From Pseudoalteromonas luteoviolacea H33-S (lineage in GTDB: Bacteria > Pseudomonadota > Gammaproteobacteria > Enterobacterales > Alteromonadaceae), in contig NZ_AUXY01000001.1 of assembly GCF_001625695.1 (NCBI RefSeq), forward strand, positions 1-64,000: a DNA stretch of 64,000 bases, given 5' to 3'. The first letter of the stretch is position 1; every line of letters starts with the position of its first letter. The position numbers and the translations under genes are program-made. Under the pieces are notes generated by a model, which had not been told where the DNA came from, did no database searches, and saw only the letters and a list, made by a program, of their open reading frames with translations. Positions 10,224-19,188 of this stretch are shown here, piece by piece.

Positions 10224-10241
10224 TTAGTAAAAATTTGATCT
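10224..10241 (+). repeat. origin iteron 1
   Basis: TTAGTA-AAAATT-TGATCT, matching the consensus exactly, 71 bases upstream of the rep start. Confidence 0.75.
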
Positions 10242-10386
10242 GACTTCAAGTTTTTTCTCAGATCAGTATTTTATCTACTCATGGAGTTTTGTGGATCAAT
10301 TATTTACCAACTAAGTGTTGTTTTTTTGCTTTTTCTGACCGTTTTAACCAAAAAAGCATAGCATAAAAGCTATTTTTTCTGAGGCT

Positions 10387-10395
10387 TGTGTATAA
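10387..10395 (-). promoter_or_regulatory. DnaA box (TTATACACA)
   Basis: TGTGTATAA on plus, complement TTATACACA, fits the consensus TTATNCACA. Confidence 0.65.
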
Positions 10396-10407
10396 CAGCA
10401 GTTTCAT

Positions 10408-10425
10408 TTAGTAAAGATCTGATCT
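10408..10425 (+). repeat. origin iteron 2
   Basis: TTAGTA-AAGATC-TGATCT is an exact match of both half-motifs. The spacer adds another GATC. Confidence 0.75.
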
Positions 10426-10429
10426 GTTC

Positions 10430-10447
10430 ATAGTATAGATCAGATCT
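10430..10447 (+). repeat. origin iteron 3 (degenerate)
   Basis: ATAGTA-TAGATC-AGATCT, one mismatch in each half, 4 bases after iteron 2. Confidence 0.55.
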
Positions 10448-10503
10448 ATAAGTAGTAAATTTCATATATTTGATTTGACCTGTTGATAAATATAGAATTT
10501 AAG

Positions 10504-10521
10504 TTAGTACAAAGCTGATCT
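10504..10521 (+). repeat. origin iteron 4
   Basis: TTAGTA-CAAAGC-TGATCT, both halves exact. Confidence 0.75.
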
Positions 10522-10546
10522 TGAAGCCATAAATTGTTAGTTAGTT

Positions 10547-10555
10547 TGTGGATAA
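10547..10555 (-). promoter_or_regulatory. DnaA box (TTATCCACA, perfect)
   Basis: TGTGGATAA on plus is the complement of the canonical DnaA box TTATCCACA. It sits between iterons 4 and 5. Confidence 0.8.
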
Positions 10556-10586
10556 GCTGTACATATTATCAATTACACTTTTAGAG

Positions 10587-10604
10587 TTAGTATTTTTATG
10601 ATCT
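10587..10604 (+). repeat. origin iteron 5
   Basis: TTAGTA-TTTTTA-TGATCT, both halves exact. It borders the AT-rich unwinding candidate. Confidence 0.75.
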
Positions 10605-10862
10605 ATAAGTATATAAAGATCTGATCTTTACTACGTATTTTGTTGATCTAAAAAAAAAGTATAAAGTTATAAAAAACAACTACTTAAAGTTTAAATCTTA
10701 CTTCTTAACCTTATATACCTTTATATTTAAACATACTTAACCTCTTTATTTATTCTTAATTTAGTATTCAATAGGTATTTTTTTGAATGTCTATTAATTT
10801 CTATGTTTACCTTTTAATTGATGGACATTATAATATTAGACATAAATTTAAGGAATATACGT

Positions 10863-12092
10863 ATGTCTATCAATAGCAATGCACTTTCCACTTATAAATT
10901 GTTAAAAGCAACAGCTGAAGTTGCAGAACAATCTTTAGAAGGTCGAATTCAACATTACAGAGCACACCTCAAATCTGAAGATAAAGAACTGCGAACATAT
11001 ACGCAAAAAGCAGCAGCAGATTTGCTAGGTGTAAATAATAGAACTTTAAAACGCCGACACGATCAAGGAGACTTTGATCATTTATCTATCCAAAAAGGTG
11101 CCAACGGACATTACGCTTATACATTAAGCAATATATTTGCTATGGCAGAAATACTCGGGATCAAAGCTGATCATAGAGATCCTACAGACAAGCTTCAGGT
11201 GCTTGTAATAAATAGTTTGAAGGGTGGGTGTGGTAAAACAACTTCTTTGGTAAACCTTGCGGCTGCGTTAGCGACCACTAATATTAAGAGATATAGAATT
11301 GGCATCATTGATCTTGATCCACAAGGATCATCTTCCAGTTTCTTTCCTTCAAATGAACATGATCCGATCACTGTCGGTGATCTTATGAGAGATTGTATTG
11401 AATTAGACGAAGGAGAAACTTGGAGTCAATTAGTTGCTGATTCTTTTCAAAAAACACATATACCCAATATTAGAATTTTACCTTCAGGTATGGATGATTT
11501 TTATTTTGAGCATGAAACCGCAACAGAATTAAAAGAGTCAAGTAGTTATGAAGAAACGCGGCATTACCACAAGCTAAAGGAACGCGTTATACAGCCAGTA
11601 GAAGATGAGTTTGACATTATCCTGATAGACACTGCACCTTCACTTAATTTTATGTTCTACAACGCTCTGATGGCTTCTACGGCGATGCTAATACCTGTTC
11701 ACCCTGAGGCCGTTGATTTTGATGCAAATAACAAATACTTAAAACGGCTAGGCGAAATTTATCACACTGTTGCTGCACTCGGTCATGAAGGTTGGGATTT
11801 TATGCAATTTCTAGTAACGAATTATGTAAAAGGTAACCACTCTCAACGTGATATTGTCAAAGATGTCAGAACAGCTTTTGGTAGACAAGTAATGAGTTAT
11901 CCAATTAACCATAGTTCTGCGATTACAGCAAGCTCTTCGTCTTTTAATACTATTTTCGATCAGAAAACTTCTGACTCCCTTGCAAGTAGAGAGTCATTGC
12001 TTCGGGCACAAGAAAACATCAAAGACGTTGTTGATGAATTAGAAATGTTAATACGCTCAAATTGGTCATCTACACAGTCAAACTTAGATTAA
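10863..12092 (+). CDS. parA: ParA partition ATPase (type Ia, with N-terminal HTH)
   Basis: Nucleoid-bound ATPase that positions the replicon through ParB. The deviant Walker A KGGCGKTT is at residues 120-127, GIIDLDPQGSSSSFF is the A' motif, and IILIDTAPSLNF is Walker B. The N-terminal 110 residues contain a MerR-like helix-turn-helix (QKAAADLLGVNNRTLKRRHDQG), typical of P1/F-type ParA that represses its own operon. I chose ATG 10863 (409 aa) because AAGGA lies 8 nt upstream; the frame also opens at TTG 10818 without a ribosome site. parB follows after 17 bp. The promoter probably lies in the AT-rich part of the origin. Confidence 0.95.
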   Translation: MSINSNALSTYKLLKATAEVAEQSLEGRIQHYRAHLKSEDKELRTYTQKAAADLLGVNNRTLKRRHDQGDFDHLSIQKGANGHYAYTLSNIFAMAEILGIKADHRDPTDKLQVLVINSLKGGCGKTTSLVNLAAALATTNIKRYRIGIIDLDPQGSSSSFFPSNEHDPITVGDLMRDCIELDEGETWSQLVADSFQKTHIPNIRILPSGMDDFYFEHETATELKESSSYEETRHYHKLKERVIQPVEDEFDIILIDTAPSLNFMFYNALMASTAMLIPVHPEAVDFDANNKYLKRLGEIYHTVAALGHEGWDFMQFLVTNYVKGNHSQRDIVKDVRTAFGRQVMSYPINHSSAITASSSSFNTIFDQKTSDSLASRESLLRAQENIKDVVDELEMLIRSNWSSTQSNLD

Positions 12093-12109
12093 AATAACAG
12101 GTTTATATA

Positions 12110-13075
12110 ATGGCTAGAAAACGTAAAAACGATACTCGATTAGATCCTTTTGCAACCCCTGTTGAAAACAGTAGTTTGGATGATTTGCTTGGCAAAGCAA
12201 GCGTAGGTGATGTGATCACTATGCCCTCTCCAAGTGATCCACAAAGAATGATCAATTTAAAATGTGAAGTGATCCCTCATTCTAAAATCGACGAAAAAAC
12301 GGTTGTATTTGGTCAGAATCGTCGAGAACAATCTCTTTTGAGTGAAAAATCGGTCGCTGATATTTTGCCGGCTATTAAAGCTGATGGCAAAAACATGCAT
12401 CCTGCACTTTGTTGGTCTAGAGGCAATGAAATATTAGTTTTGTCAGGATCTAGAAGGCGTAAAGCTTGCTTATTAGCTGGCGCTGATTATGTTGTGTTAA
12501 CATCACATGATTTTAACAGTGATGATGCTAAAGCGCTTGCCGTTTCATCCGATCAATATATTGCCCCAAGTCTCTGGGAGTTGGGTAAAGCTTATGATCA
12601 GACTCGTCAAAAGTTGATAGAAACAGGTAATAAAGGATCATATCGAGAAATTGCTGCGATCGAAGGTGTTTCTCACACTGCAGTCGCAGATGCTGTTAAA
12701 GCATTTAAACATATAGATAAAGAAATTGTTTTACTGTACCCAACACCTAATCATCTTGGCCGAGAAGTTGCAAAAAAGCTGATTAATGCTTGTAAAGATA
12801 ATCCGGAACAGTTTAGTGCTAAGTTAAAATCGATATCCAACCAATCTTTGTTTGCAGAGCAAATGAGTGACGAAAAACGTGCCATTGAAATAACGAAGTA
12901 TCTAACAACATTTGAAGTCTCCTCTGCAAATCGTTCAGAATCATTGCTTGAAAATGAATATGTTAAAGTCCAAAGAAGCTTAAATTCCGGTGCGGTGACA
13001 GTTAAAATAGATGATAAGGTTTTAACAGACAAACGTTTAGAACAACTTCAGAAACTGTTAAATAGTTTTAATTAG
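12110..13075 (+). CDS. parB: ParB partition protein
   Basis: A 321-aa centromere-binding partner of ParA. Residues about 65-120 hold the ParB N-domain (NRREQSLLSEKSVADILPAIK and the GSRRRKACLLAGADY motif). The middle has the HTH (YREIAAIEGVSHTAVADAVKAFKH). The C-terminus is a short dimerisation tail resembling P1/SopB-type proteins. It is co-transcribed with parA and ends at a strong terminator. Its parS site is not identified; the 19-bp tandem repeat at 16481 is one weak candidate. Confidence 0.93.
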   Translation: MARKRKNDTRLDPFATPVENSSLDDLLGKASVGDVITMPSPSDPQRMINLKCEVIPHSKIDEKTVVFGQNRREQSLLSEKSVADILPAIKADGKNMHPALCWSRGNEILVLSGSRRRKACLLAGADYVVLTSHDFNSDDAKALAVSSDQYIAPSLWELGKAYDQTRQKLIETGNKGSYREIAAIEGVSHTAVADAVKAFKHIDKEIVLLYPTPNHLGREVAKKLINACKDNPEQFSAKLKSISNQSLFAEQMSDEKRAIEITKYLTTFEVSSANRSESLLENEYVKVQRSLNSGAVTVKIDDKVLTDKRLEQLQKLLNSFN

Positions 13076-13083
13076 TATGTTGC

Positions 13084-13108
13084 GGCCTAGATCTTCTAGG
13101 CCTTTTTT
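13084..13108 (+). terminator. terminator of parAB
   Basis: Stem GGCCTAGA (13084-13091), loop TCT, stem TCTAGGCC (13095-13102), then T6. Confidence 0.9.
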
Positions 13109-13222
13109 ACACCTTTTGTCATCCAACCAGTCAATTTTTCATAATTTAGTCCCAATTGGCTCTTTAGCTCAAATCAGTAATTTCATATACTGGTCCTTTA
13201 CGTTTTATTACTTGTTAGAATA

Positions 13223-16200
13223 ATGTCCTCGCAGTTATCTAAAGAGCAACTATTAGCTTTATTTGAAGAAATTAAACAGGAACAGTCTTCTCAGTTTCCT
13301 TTGTCTGATCGCTTTTTGAAGCAGTATTTTAATTCTGCCATGTTAGCGAAAGCTAAAGAGTATCTAAATGATGATCAAATATCTTTTTTGGAACACAGTG
13401 AAGACTTCTCAAAAATAGATGCTCAAGTTTTAGGTAATTTTGGTAATACCTTTACACAGCATATTAAGATTGAGCTTGTTAAGGGAGCACCTTCTGTCGA
13501 GGCGCAATGTTCTTGTTCTAATAACCCTAAATGCCGACATATAGCTGCTGTGTTGCTAAAGTTAAAAGTTGAACACTCAGGTGGGTTTGGTGAATCTTTC
13601 TTAGTCAACGACTGGTTCAACGAGCTATCTTCTTTGCAACAATCTTCTGATTTGAATGCTTCAAATGTGTTGTTATTTGTCTTGGAACATAGAGGTAACG
13701 AAGTTTTACTCAACCCTAAGATGTCACCACACAAACCTGATGGGCATTACCCTCTCGGTCGAGTGCTGAGTGAGAAGCAACTCAACGCGCATGTTCCGCC
13801 TAAAGATATTTTAGAAAGTGACTATCGCTTATTTAGCTGGGTGAGGTCACAAAATACGCCTGGTCATTTTGAGTTGTCAGGTAAGTGGGGATTCGCAGCG
13901 TTACAGCAGCTGACAGCTACGAAACGCTGCTTCTTTGGCAATAGCCGTAAACCACTACAATTTGGCCATATGCAGCACTTGGATTTTTCATGGCAGAATG
14001 AAAGCGATAGTTTTAAGCTTGTTAGTCATTTGTCTGATGTAGAGCAATGGTTGCTAATTAAGTCTGATCCACCTGTTTATCTTGATACTGAAAACATGCT
14101 GCTAGGGCGAATTGAGTCGGAATTAAGTGCGCAGGAAATCGCTCATTTGCATACAATGCCCAGTATTCAGAAAGATAAAATCGAAGCGGTCATTAAACGC
14201 TTTCAAGATATCTTCGCAGATAATGTTATACCGCCACCGCAAGGCTATGAGCAGCTAATTGACAAAGATAAGTTGGTTGCCAAATTGTCTGTTAACGATG
14301 GCGAGTATACGCACTTACAATTGACGTTGTTTAATTCTGCCCAAAAGTATTCGACAGAAAAGCAGCTTAATCGCTGTGAAAAAATGCTGTTAGGCCTTGG
14401 CTTCGAAGCACAAAGTGAAGGCTTTAAATTGCCAGTAGAAGATGAAGTTTCTCATCATTGGTATAACTGTGAAGTTCGCCCTTACTTGCAAAGAAAGATG
14501 TGGCAAGTTGAGGAAATTCATCAAACCAAAAAAGTGTTAGTACCTAAGGTTACTCTTCAACTTAAACGTGATAAAAAACATCATGTTATTGGTAAGGTAA
14601 TGTTTGATGACAGGCAAATTCTTCTCGACTGGGATAAAGCGCCTTGTCATGAGGTCAACTCAATTGCGAATGTCTTTCAGTACATTCAAATTGCACAGCA
14701 GTACTATGCTGTCTCTAAAGACGTTTATGAAGAATTGCTACTGCTAAAATCACGCTTTAGCTATTATTTATCTAGTTCCCAATTTAAATTCCCTTTGTCG
14801 TATGCCAAGCGCTTGTTTGAGTTAGATGCAGTGGAGAGCGTCTCTGATGATGTTCGCCTCTTGGACTACCTTAGTGAGCTAAACAAACCAATTAACGACA
14901 ACGAGTCATTATTAGGCGGCAGCCAAGAGAGGTTTACGTTAAGAGACTATCAGCTACAAGGCGTAAGTTGGTTGAAGTTTCTTAACCGTCATCAATTGGG
15001 GGGGATATTGGCAGATGACATGGGACTAGGTAAGACTCTGCAAGTTATCGCCTATTTCATCTCGCAACATAACACCTTGGTGACAAAACCTTCTTTAATT
15101 GTTTGTCCGACCTCTCTTGTTGGAAATTGGCAAAACGAATTTAAGAAGTTTGCACCACATTTGCCCGTTTTAACGGTGCATGGCAGTAATCGAGATAAGC
15201 AGCTCAACCAAGTTGCTAATGCACGGTTTATCATTACAACATATCCTTTATTAAAACGAGATCTCGCTCATTATTCAGAGTTACAGTTTGACTCTATAGT
15301 ACTTGATGAAGCGCAGTACATTAAGAACGAGACTGCTCAAATTTCAAAATGTGTAAAACAATTATCAGCTGAGTTTAAGCTGTGTATGAGTGGTACACCG
15401 GTTGAAAATAATTTAATGGAGCTTAAGTCTTTACTTGATTTTGTTATGCCAGATGTACTTGGTACTAAACAACAATTCAAGCAAAACTTTCAACTTCCCA
15501 TTGAAAAAGATCGAGACAGCAAGCGCGCCAAAGAACTCCAATCCCTAATTGCACCATTTATTTTACGTCGAACCAAATCAGAAGTTGTTCGTGAACTACC
15601 TGCGAAAACCGAACTTATTAAAAAGCTTGAGTTCATGCCTGAACAAGCGTCTTTGTATCAACACGTGCAAGGCCAGATAGAGAGCAGTTTAATTGACTTA
15701 TTTAAAGAGCAAGGCGTTGAAAGTAGTAAGCTGGTATTTTTAGATGCGCTGCTTAAACTGAGGCAAATTTGTTGTCATCCTGAGCTTGTTGATAAAGCCG
15801 GAGCATATCAACAAAGTGCTAAATTTAAGTGGTTAGAAGAGCACTTACCTATCTTGTTAAAAGAAGGCCGCAAGATCATTATTTTTAGTCAGTTTACCAC
15901 TGTACTGGATATGATCTCCTCGCTTTGCAATGAGATTGAAATTCCTTTCACCATGCTCACTGGACAAACTAGACAAAGGGACAAGGCAATTGCACGCTTT
16001 ACTGAGGGTGAAGTGGATGTCTTTTTAATTTCACTCAAAGCAGGTGGAACAGGTTTGAATTTAACACAAGCAGATACAGTGATCCATTTTGACCCATGGT
16101 GGAACCCTGCTGTTGAGAATCAAGCAACTGACAGAGCGTATCGTATTGGCCAAGATAAACCTGTATTTGTATACAAGTTGATTGTAGCGAACTCAATTGA

Positions 16201-16321
16201 GCAGAAGGTATATCAAATGCAAAAAGATAAGCAGGCCTTAGTGGATGCTTTGTTTGCTGATACAGGTGTCAATTTGAATGAGTTTAATGAAGCACAAATG
16301 CTCGAATTGATAAAAAATTAA
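13223..16321 (+). CDS. SWIM zinc-finger SNF2/DEAD-like helicase
   Basis: A 1032-aa Swi2/Snf2-family ATPase (RapA/HepA group in the broad sense), probably a DNA or RNA-polymerase remodelling translocase. A SWIM zinc finger lies at residues about 96-106 (CSC...C.H). The ATPase core shows DDMGLGKTLQ (motif I), LDEAQYIKN (motif II), MSGTPVENNLMELKSLLDF (III), FSQFTTVLDM, LISLKAGGTGLNLTQADTVIHFDPWWNP (V) and QATDRAYRIGQ (VI). The start at 13223 has no strong ribosome site. It follows parAB, and its position next to the origin may be structural rather than functional. Substrate unknown. Confidence 0.93.
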   Translation: MSSQLSKEQLLALFEEIKQEQSSQFPLSDRFLKQYFNSAMLAKAKEYLNDDQISFLEHSEDFSKIDAQVLGNFGNTFTQHIKIELVKGAPSVEAQCSCSNNPKCRHIAAVLLKLKVEHSGGFGESFLVNDWFNELSSLQQSSDLNASNVLLFVLEHRGNEVLLNPKMSPHKPDGHYPLGRVLSEKQLNAHVPPKDILESDYRLFSWVRSQNTPGHFELSGKWGFAALQQLTATKRCFFGNSRKPLQFGHMQHLDFSWQNESDSFKLVSHLSDVEQWLLIKSDPPVYLDTENMLLGRIESELSAQEIAHLHTMPSIQKDKIEAVIKRFQDIFADNVIPPPQGYEQLIDKDKLVAKLSVNDGEYTHLQLTLFNSAQKYSTEKQLNRCEKMLLGLGFEAQSEGFKLPVEDEVSHHWYNCEVRPYLQRKMWQVEEIHQTKKVLVPKVTLQLKRDKKHHVIGKVMFDDRQILLDWDKAPCHEVNSIANVFQYIQIAQQYYAVSKDVYEELLLLKSRFSYYLSSSQFKFPLSYAKRLFELDAVESVSDDVRLLDYLSELNKPINDNESLLGGSQERFTLRDYQLQGVSWLKFLNRHQLGGILADDMGLGKTLQVIAYFISQHNTLVTKPSLIVCPTSLVGNWQNEFKKFAPHLPVLTVHGSNRDKQLNQVANARFIITTYPLLKRDLAHYSELQFDSIVLDEAQYIKNETAQISKCVKQLSAEFKLCMSGTPVENNLMELKSLLDFVMPDVLGTKQQFKQNFQLPIEKDRDSKRAKELQSLIAPFILRRTKSEVVRELPAKTELIKKLEFMPEQASLYQHVQGQIESSLIDLFKEQGVESSKLVFLDALLKLRQICCHPELVDKAGAYQQSAKFKWLEEHLPILLKEGRKIIIFSQFTTVLDMISSLCNEIEIPFTMLTGQTRQRDKAIARFTEGEVDVFLISLKAGGTGLNLTQADTVIHFDPWWNPAVENQATDRAYRIGQDKPVFVYKLIVANSIEQKVYQMQKDKQALVDALFADTGVNLNEFNEAQMLELIKN

Positions 16322-16440
16322 AATTTTTTTGAACTAACTCAAATAAGGCGTGTCTATTTAATTGCACATTGTGAGCTTACATTCAGCAATGAGCACATGT
16401 TGATTTCCCCCTTATTAATTACATTTACGTATTTGTAATA

Positions 16441-16470
16441 ACCAGCTCAATTGAGCTGGTTTTTCTTTTT
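16441..16470 (+). terminator. terminator downstream of the SNF2 helicase
   Basis: A perfect 20-nt palindrome (10-bp arms ACCAGCTCAA and TTGAGCTGGT) followed by a T-rich run. It lies 120 bp after the helicase stop. Confidence 0.8.
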
Positions 16471-16480
16471 ATGTGGCTTT

Positions 16481-16537
16481 GTAATAAAACATACTTGGTG
16501 TAATAAAACATACTTGGTGTAATAAAACATACTTGGT
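16481..16537 (+). repeat. three perfect tandem copies of a 19-bp unit
   Basis: The unit GTAATAAAACATACTTGGT occurs at 16481-16499, 16500-16518 and 16519-16537, then decays into GTAATA at 16538. It lies 126 bp upstream of the small gene at 16663 and its response regulator. It may be a regulator- or partition-protein binding array. The core AAACATACTT also occurs once in the parA upstream region (10730-10739). The rest of the 16322-16662 interval holds only the terminator. Confidence 0.85.
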
Positions 16538-16662
16538 GTAATACAGTGTAATGGCATTTGCCTTCATTTATTGCTTTGTTCCACATTTGATCCACATTCT
16601 TTCACTTTAATACACTCATAGGAAAACGAAAACCAAATGAATTGGACTAAAGGTGGGTTATT

Positions 16663-16869
16663 ATGTTGTGCTATGAAAATACGATTTCGCAGTTAAACTT
16701 TATTGAACCACAATCGCTGTGCGACTATGATCTCATTAATGAAGTTGCAAGTTCTGAAGACTTGACGAGTATTTTAACGACTTTGCTCTTTGATGATACG
16801 CTTTCAGCAAATCTTAAAAAGCAGGTAAAAAAGCAACTGCGAGTATTAAAAGCTAACAAGAGAAACTAA
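16663..16869 (+). CDS. small protein of unknown function coupled to a response regulator
   Basis: A 68-aa protein with no family I recognise: an acidic first half, then a basic tail (NLKKQVKKQLRVLKANKRN) with no membrane segment. A good ribosome site (AAAGGTGG) precedes ATG 16663. Its stop codon overlaps the ATG of the response regulator (TAATG at 16867-16871), so the two are translationally coupled and probably act together. It could modulate the regulator, but that is only inference from position. Confidence 0.7.
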   Translation: MLCYENTISQLNFIEPQSLCDYDLINEVASSEDLTSILTTLLFDDTLSANLKKQVKKQLRVLKANKRN

Positions 16870-17558
16870 TGGAAGACAAAAACCACATTTTGATCGTCGA
16901 AGATGACTTTGATATTGCAGAACAAGTTATGCTGTTTTTCAAGGCTTCAGGCTTTGAGATAACACACATTGCCGACGGTGCAGACGTGGTTGACTGGGTG
17001 CGAGAAAACAGCCCAGATGCTATTTTGATGGATATAATGTTGCCCAATCAAGATGGTGTTGAGTGTATGAAACAGATTCGCGAATTTTCTATGGTGCCCA
17101 TAGTCATGCTCACTGCGAAAGTATCTGAGGCCGATCGACTTAAAGGTCTTGAGTATGGTGCAGATGACTATGTTTGTAAGCCTTTTAGCGCGGCTGAGCT
17201 GGTCATGCGTATCAAAGCGATATTGCGTCGTTGCAGTGCTCCGCAGACTTCAGAAGCACCAGACATTGAGGTGAATGAGTCACAATTATTGGTTTCTCTA
17301 AAAGGGCAATCCTTAAGCTTAACTAAAGTTGAGTTTGATGTTTTTGCGATGCTTTACAATGCGCCAAATCGTGTCTTTTCACGTCAGCAAATTCTTGATC
17401 ATATACAACCAGATAATTTTGATATCTCTGATCGTGTTATCGATAGCCATATAAAAAATATACGTAAAAAGATTAAAAACATCGAGATATCACCAAAAAT
17501 TGTTGAATCAGTTTATGGTGCTGGTTATCGATTCAACGAGCAGCATATTAACAGCTAA
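16869..17558 (+). CDS. OmpR/PhoB-family response regulator (orphan)
   Basis: A 229-aa two-component regulator. The receiver domain (1-120) has the acidic pocket EDD (11-13), phospho-acceptor D55 in LMDIMLP, and Lys in KPF. The C-terminal winged helix (130-225) has the typical LTKVEFDVFAML and RVIDSHIKNIRKKI blocks. No kinase lies in the operon. The nearest is the TPR sensor kinase on the opposite strand at 19863-21899, separated by rmuC, and it may be the partner. The 19-bp tandem repeats upstream are a plausible autoregulatory operator. Confidence 0.93.
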   Translation: MEDKNHILIVEDDFDIAEQVMLFFKASGFEITHIADGADVVDWVRENSPDAILMDIMLPNQDGVECMKQIREFSMVPIVMLTAKVSEADRLKGLEYGADDYVCKPFSAAELVMRIKAILRRCSAPQTSEAPDIEVNESQLLVSLKGQSLSLTKVEFDVFAMLYNAPNRVFSRQQILDHIQPDNFDISDRVIDSHIKNIRKKIKNIEISPKIVESVYGAGYRFNEQHINS

Positions 17559-17685
17559 TTCCCCTTTCCTACGGGTGCTATCATCTGCTGGCACCTATTT
17601 TTATTCTATATATCTCTTGGTTATCAGTGCTTAAAACTCCACTCTAAGGTATGATTTAACAAGAATTAATTGTTAGAGTCACACT

Positions 17686-19143
17686 ATGCTTTTAAGTGGT
17701 TTTTCTGCCCTGAGTTGGCAAACCATATTGGTACTTTTAGGCTTAGGTACCACGATATCCAGTATTGGCTTTTTTATTATTATCCACCTGTCAAAACAAA
17801 AATCACGGACACTGCATGAAATGTCCCAGGCAAAAATCGATGCACTTCAGCAGGCCCATGATGAACTTAAAGACAACCTAAATGCGGCGCAGCAACTTCA
17901 GCTAAAAACCCACGGAGAGGCTCAGCAATATCAGGCAAGGCTTGCAGAGAAACATGCTCAAGTTAAAGAGTATTACGGTTTGTGGCAGCAGGCTCAAAAT
18001 AAAGCACAACAATCTCAAGAGGAAGCGCACCAACTGGCACTCCAGCTGACAGATATGGAAGCTAAACTTACTGAAAAGCAACTAGCATTTGACGCGCAAA
18101 TTGCGCAGTTAGAGCAGGCTAAAAACACGCTTAAACAAGAGTTTGAGAATGTAGCAAGTAAGCTATTTGAAGAGAAGAGTCAGCAATTTGCCCGCCATAG
18201 TCAGGAAAAAATTCAAACAATCCTGAGTCCTGTTCAGGGGGAAATTAAAGGTTTCCGAGACAAAATGGAAGCGATCCACAGTGAAGAATTAAAGCAAAGA
18301 GCGGCCTTAAAAACAGAGCTACTTCACTTACAAGCTAACAACCAAGCCATGACGGATCAAGCAAGCAAACTGACGACGGCATTGCAGGGACAAACTAAAA
18401 CCCAAGGTAATTGGGGTGAGTTAATGCTGGAAAATGTGTTAGATAGTGCGGGGTTAAGGCCTGGGTATGATTATAAGCGTGAAGTCAGTTTCACCACATC
18501 AGAGGGAAAATACCGCCCTGATGTCATCGTGTATTTACCACAAAGCCGCCATTTGGTTGTGGATGCGAAAACATCTTTGAATGCGTACACAAGATATGTC
18601 AATGCACAGGACGAGGTATCGGCACAGCAAGCAATAAAAGAACATGTAGGTGCGGTGAAAGCAAGGGTTAAAGAGCTGGGCGATAAGTCTTACGAACGTT
18701 TGCCAGGACTGAACTCGCCAGAAGTTGTGATCATGTTTATCCCTGTTGAATCTGCTTTTGTAGAAGCAATTAAATACGAGCCTGATATTTATCAGTATGC
18801 TTTAGAAAATAAAGTACTCGTAGCCACCCCTACTACTCTGCTAACGAGCTTGAATATCGTTAAACAGCTTTGGCGCTTCGAAGAACAAAGCAAACACAGC
18901 AAAGAACTGGCACTCAGAGCCGAAAAATTTTATAACAAGCTCAATAGCTTTTTACATAGCCTTGAAGGTGTTGGCAAGCAGCTTGATAAAGCACAAGAGA
19001 CCTACGATAAAGCGGTTGGACAACTGTATACTGGAAAAGGGAACTTAATTAAGCAAGCTTCTGAATTCAAAGAGCTAGGGGTTTCGGTCACCAAAGAGCT
19101 GCCAGAAGAAATGCTTGAAAAGGCGAAGTTAGAACTAAAGTAA
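17686..19143 (+). CDS. rmuC: DNA recombination protein RmuC
   Basis: A 485-aa RmuC-family protein, thought to limit inversions at short repeats and to contain a restriction-endonuclease-like nuclease fold. An N-terminal membrane anchor (residues about 8-30, TILVLLGLGTTISSIGFFIII) is followed by a long coiled coil (about 40-200), then the conserved nuclease-like core (QGNWGELMLENVLDSAGLRPGYDY, RPDVIVYLPQSRHLVVDAKTSL, PEVVIMFIPVE). Length is typical. It stands alone, with a terminator just downstream. Confidence 0.93.
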   Translation: MLLSGFSALSWQTILVLLGLGTTISSIGFFIIIHLSKQKSRTLHEMSQAKIDALQQAHDELKDNLNAAQQLQLKTHGEAQQYQARLAEKHAQVKEYYGLWQQAQNKAQQSQEEAHQLALQLTDMEAKLTEKQLAFDAQIAQLEQAKNTLKQEFENVASKLFEEKSQQFARHSQEKIQTILSPVQGEIKGFRDKMEAIHSEELKQRAALKTELLHLQANNQAMTDQASKLTTALQGQTKTQGNWGELMLENVLDSAGLRPGYDYKREVSFTTSEGKYRPDVIVYLPQSRHLVVDAKTSLNAYTRYVNAQDEVSAQQAIKEHVGAVKARVKELGDKSYERLPGLNSPEVVIMFIPVESAFVEAIKYEPDIYQYALENKVLVATPTTLLTSLNIVKQLWRFEEQSKHSKELALRAEKFYNKLNSFLHSLEGVGKQLDKAQETYDKAVGQLYTGKGNLIKQASEFKELGVSVTKELPEEMLEKAKLELK

Positions 19144-19154
19144 TAGGCACAAAA

Positions 19155-19175
19155 AAAGGGCTTTCGCCCTTTTTA
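19155..19175. terminator. bidirectional terminator after rmuC
   Basis: Stem AAAGGGC (19155-19161), loop TTTC, stem GCCCTTT (19166-19172), flanked by A7 and T runs. It serves rmuC and the convergent gene at 19189. Confidence 0.85.
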
Positions 19176-19188
19176 TTTATTGCTTAAT

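Larger units (their letters stand above)
10154..10862. other. replication origin of the replicon
   Basis: A 0.7-kb non-coding region between divergent rep and parA. It holds five iterons of the form TTAGTA-N6-TGATCT, a perfect DnaA box at 10547-10555, a second at 10387-10395, and at least 12 GATC sites between about 10236 and 10650. An extremely AT-rich stretch (about 10640-10800) is suited to unwinding. Taken with rep and parAB this is a complete iteron-type origin. Confidence 0.85.

Noticed and set aside
10727..10742. AAGTATGTTTAAA-like element upstream of parA considered as a Ter site
   Set aside because: It shares only the first half with Ter and lies in very AT-rich DNA, where such matches are expected.
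16481..16537. 19-bp repeats considered as Ter sites
   Set aside because: Only the AAGTATG part is shared. The GATGTGTTC half found in all six local sites is absent.
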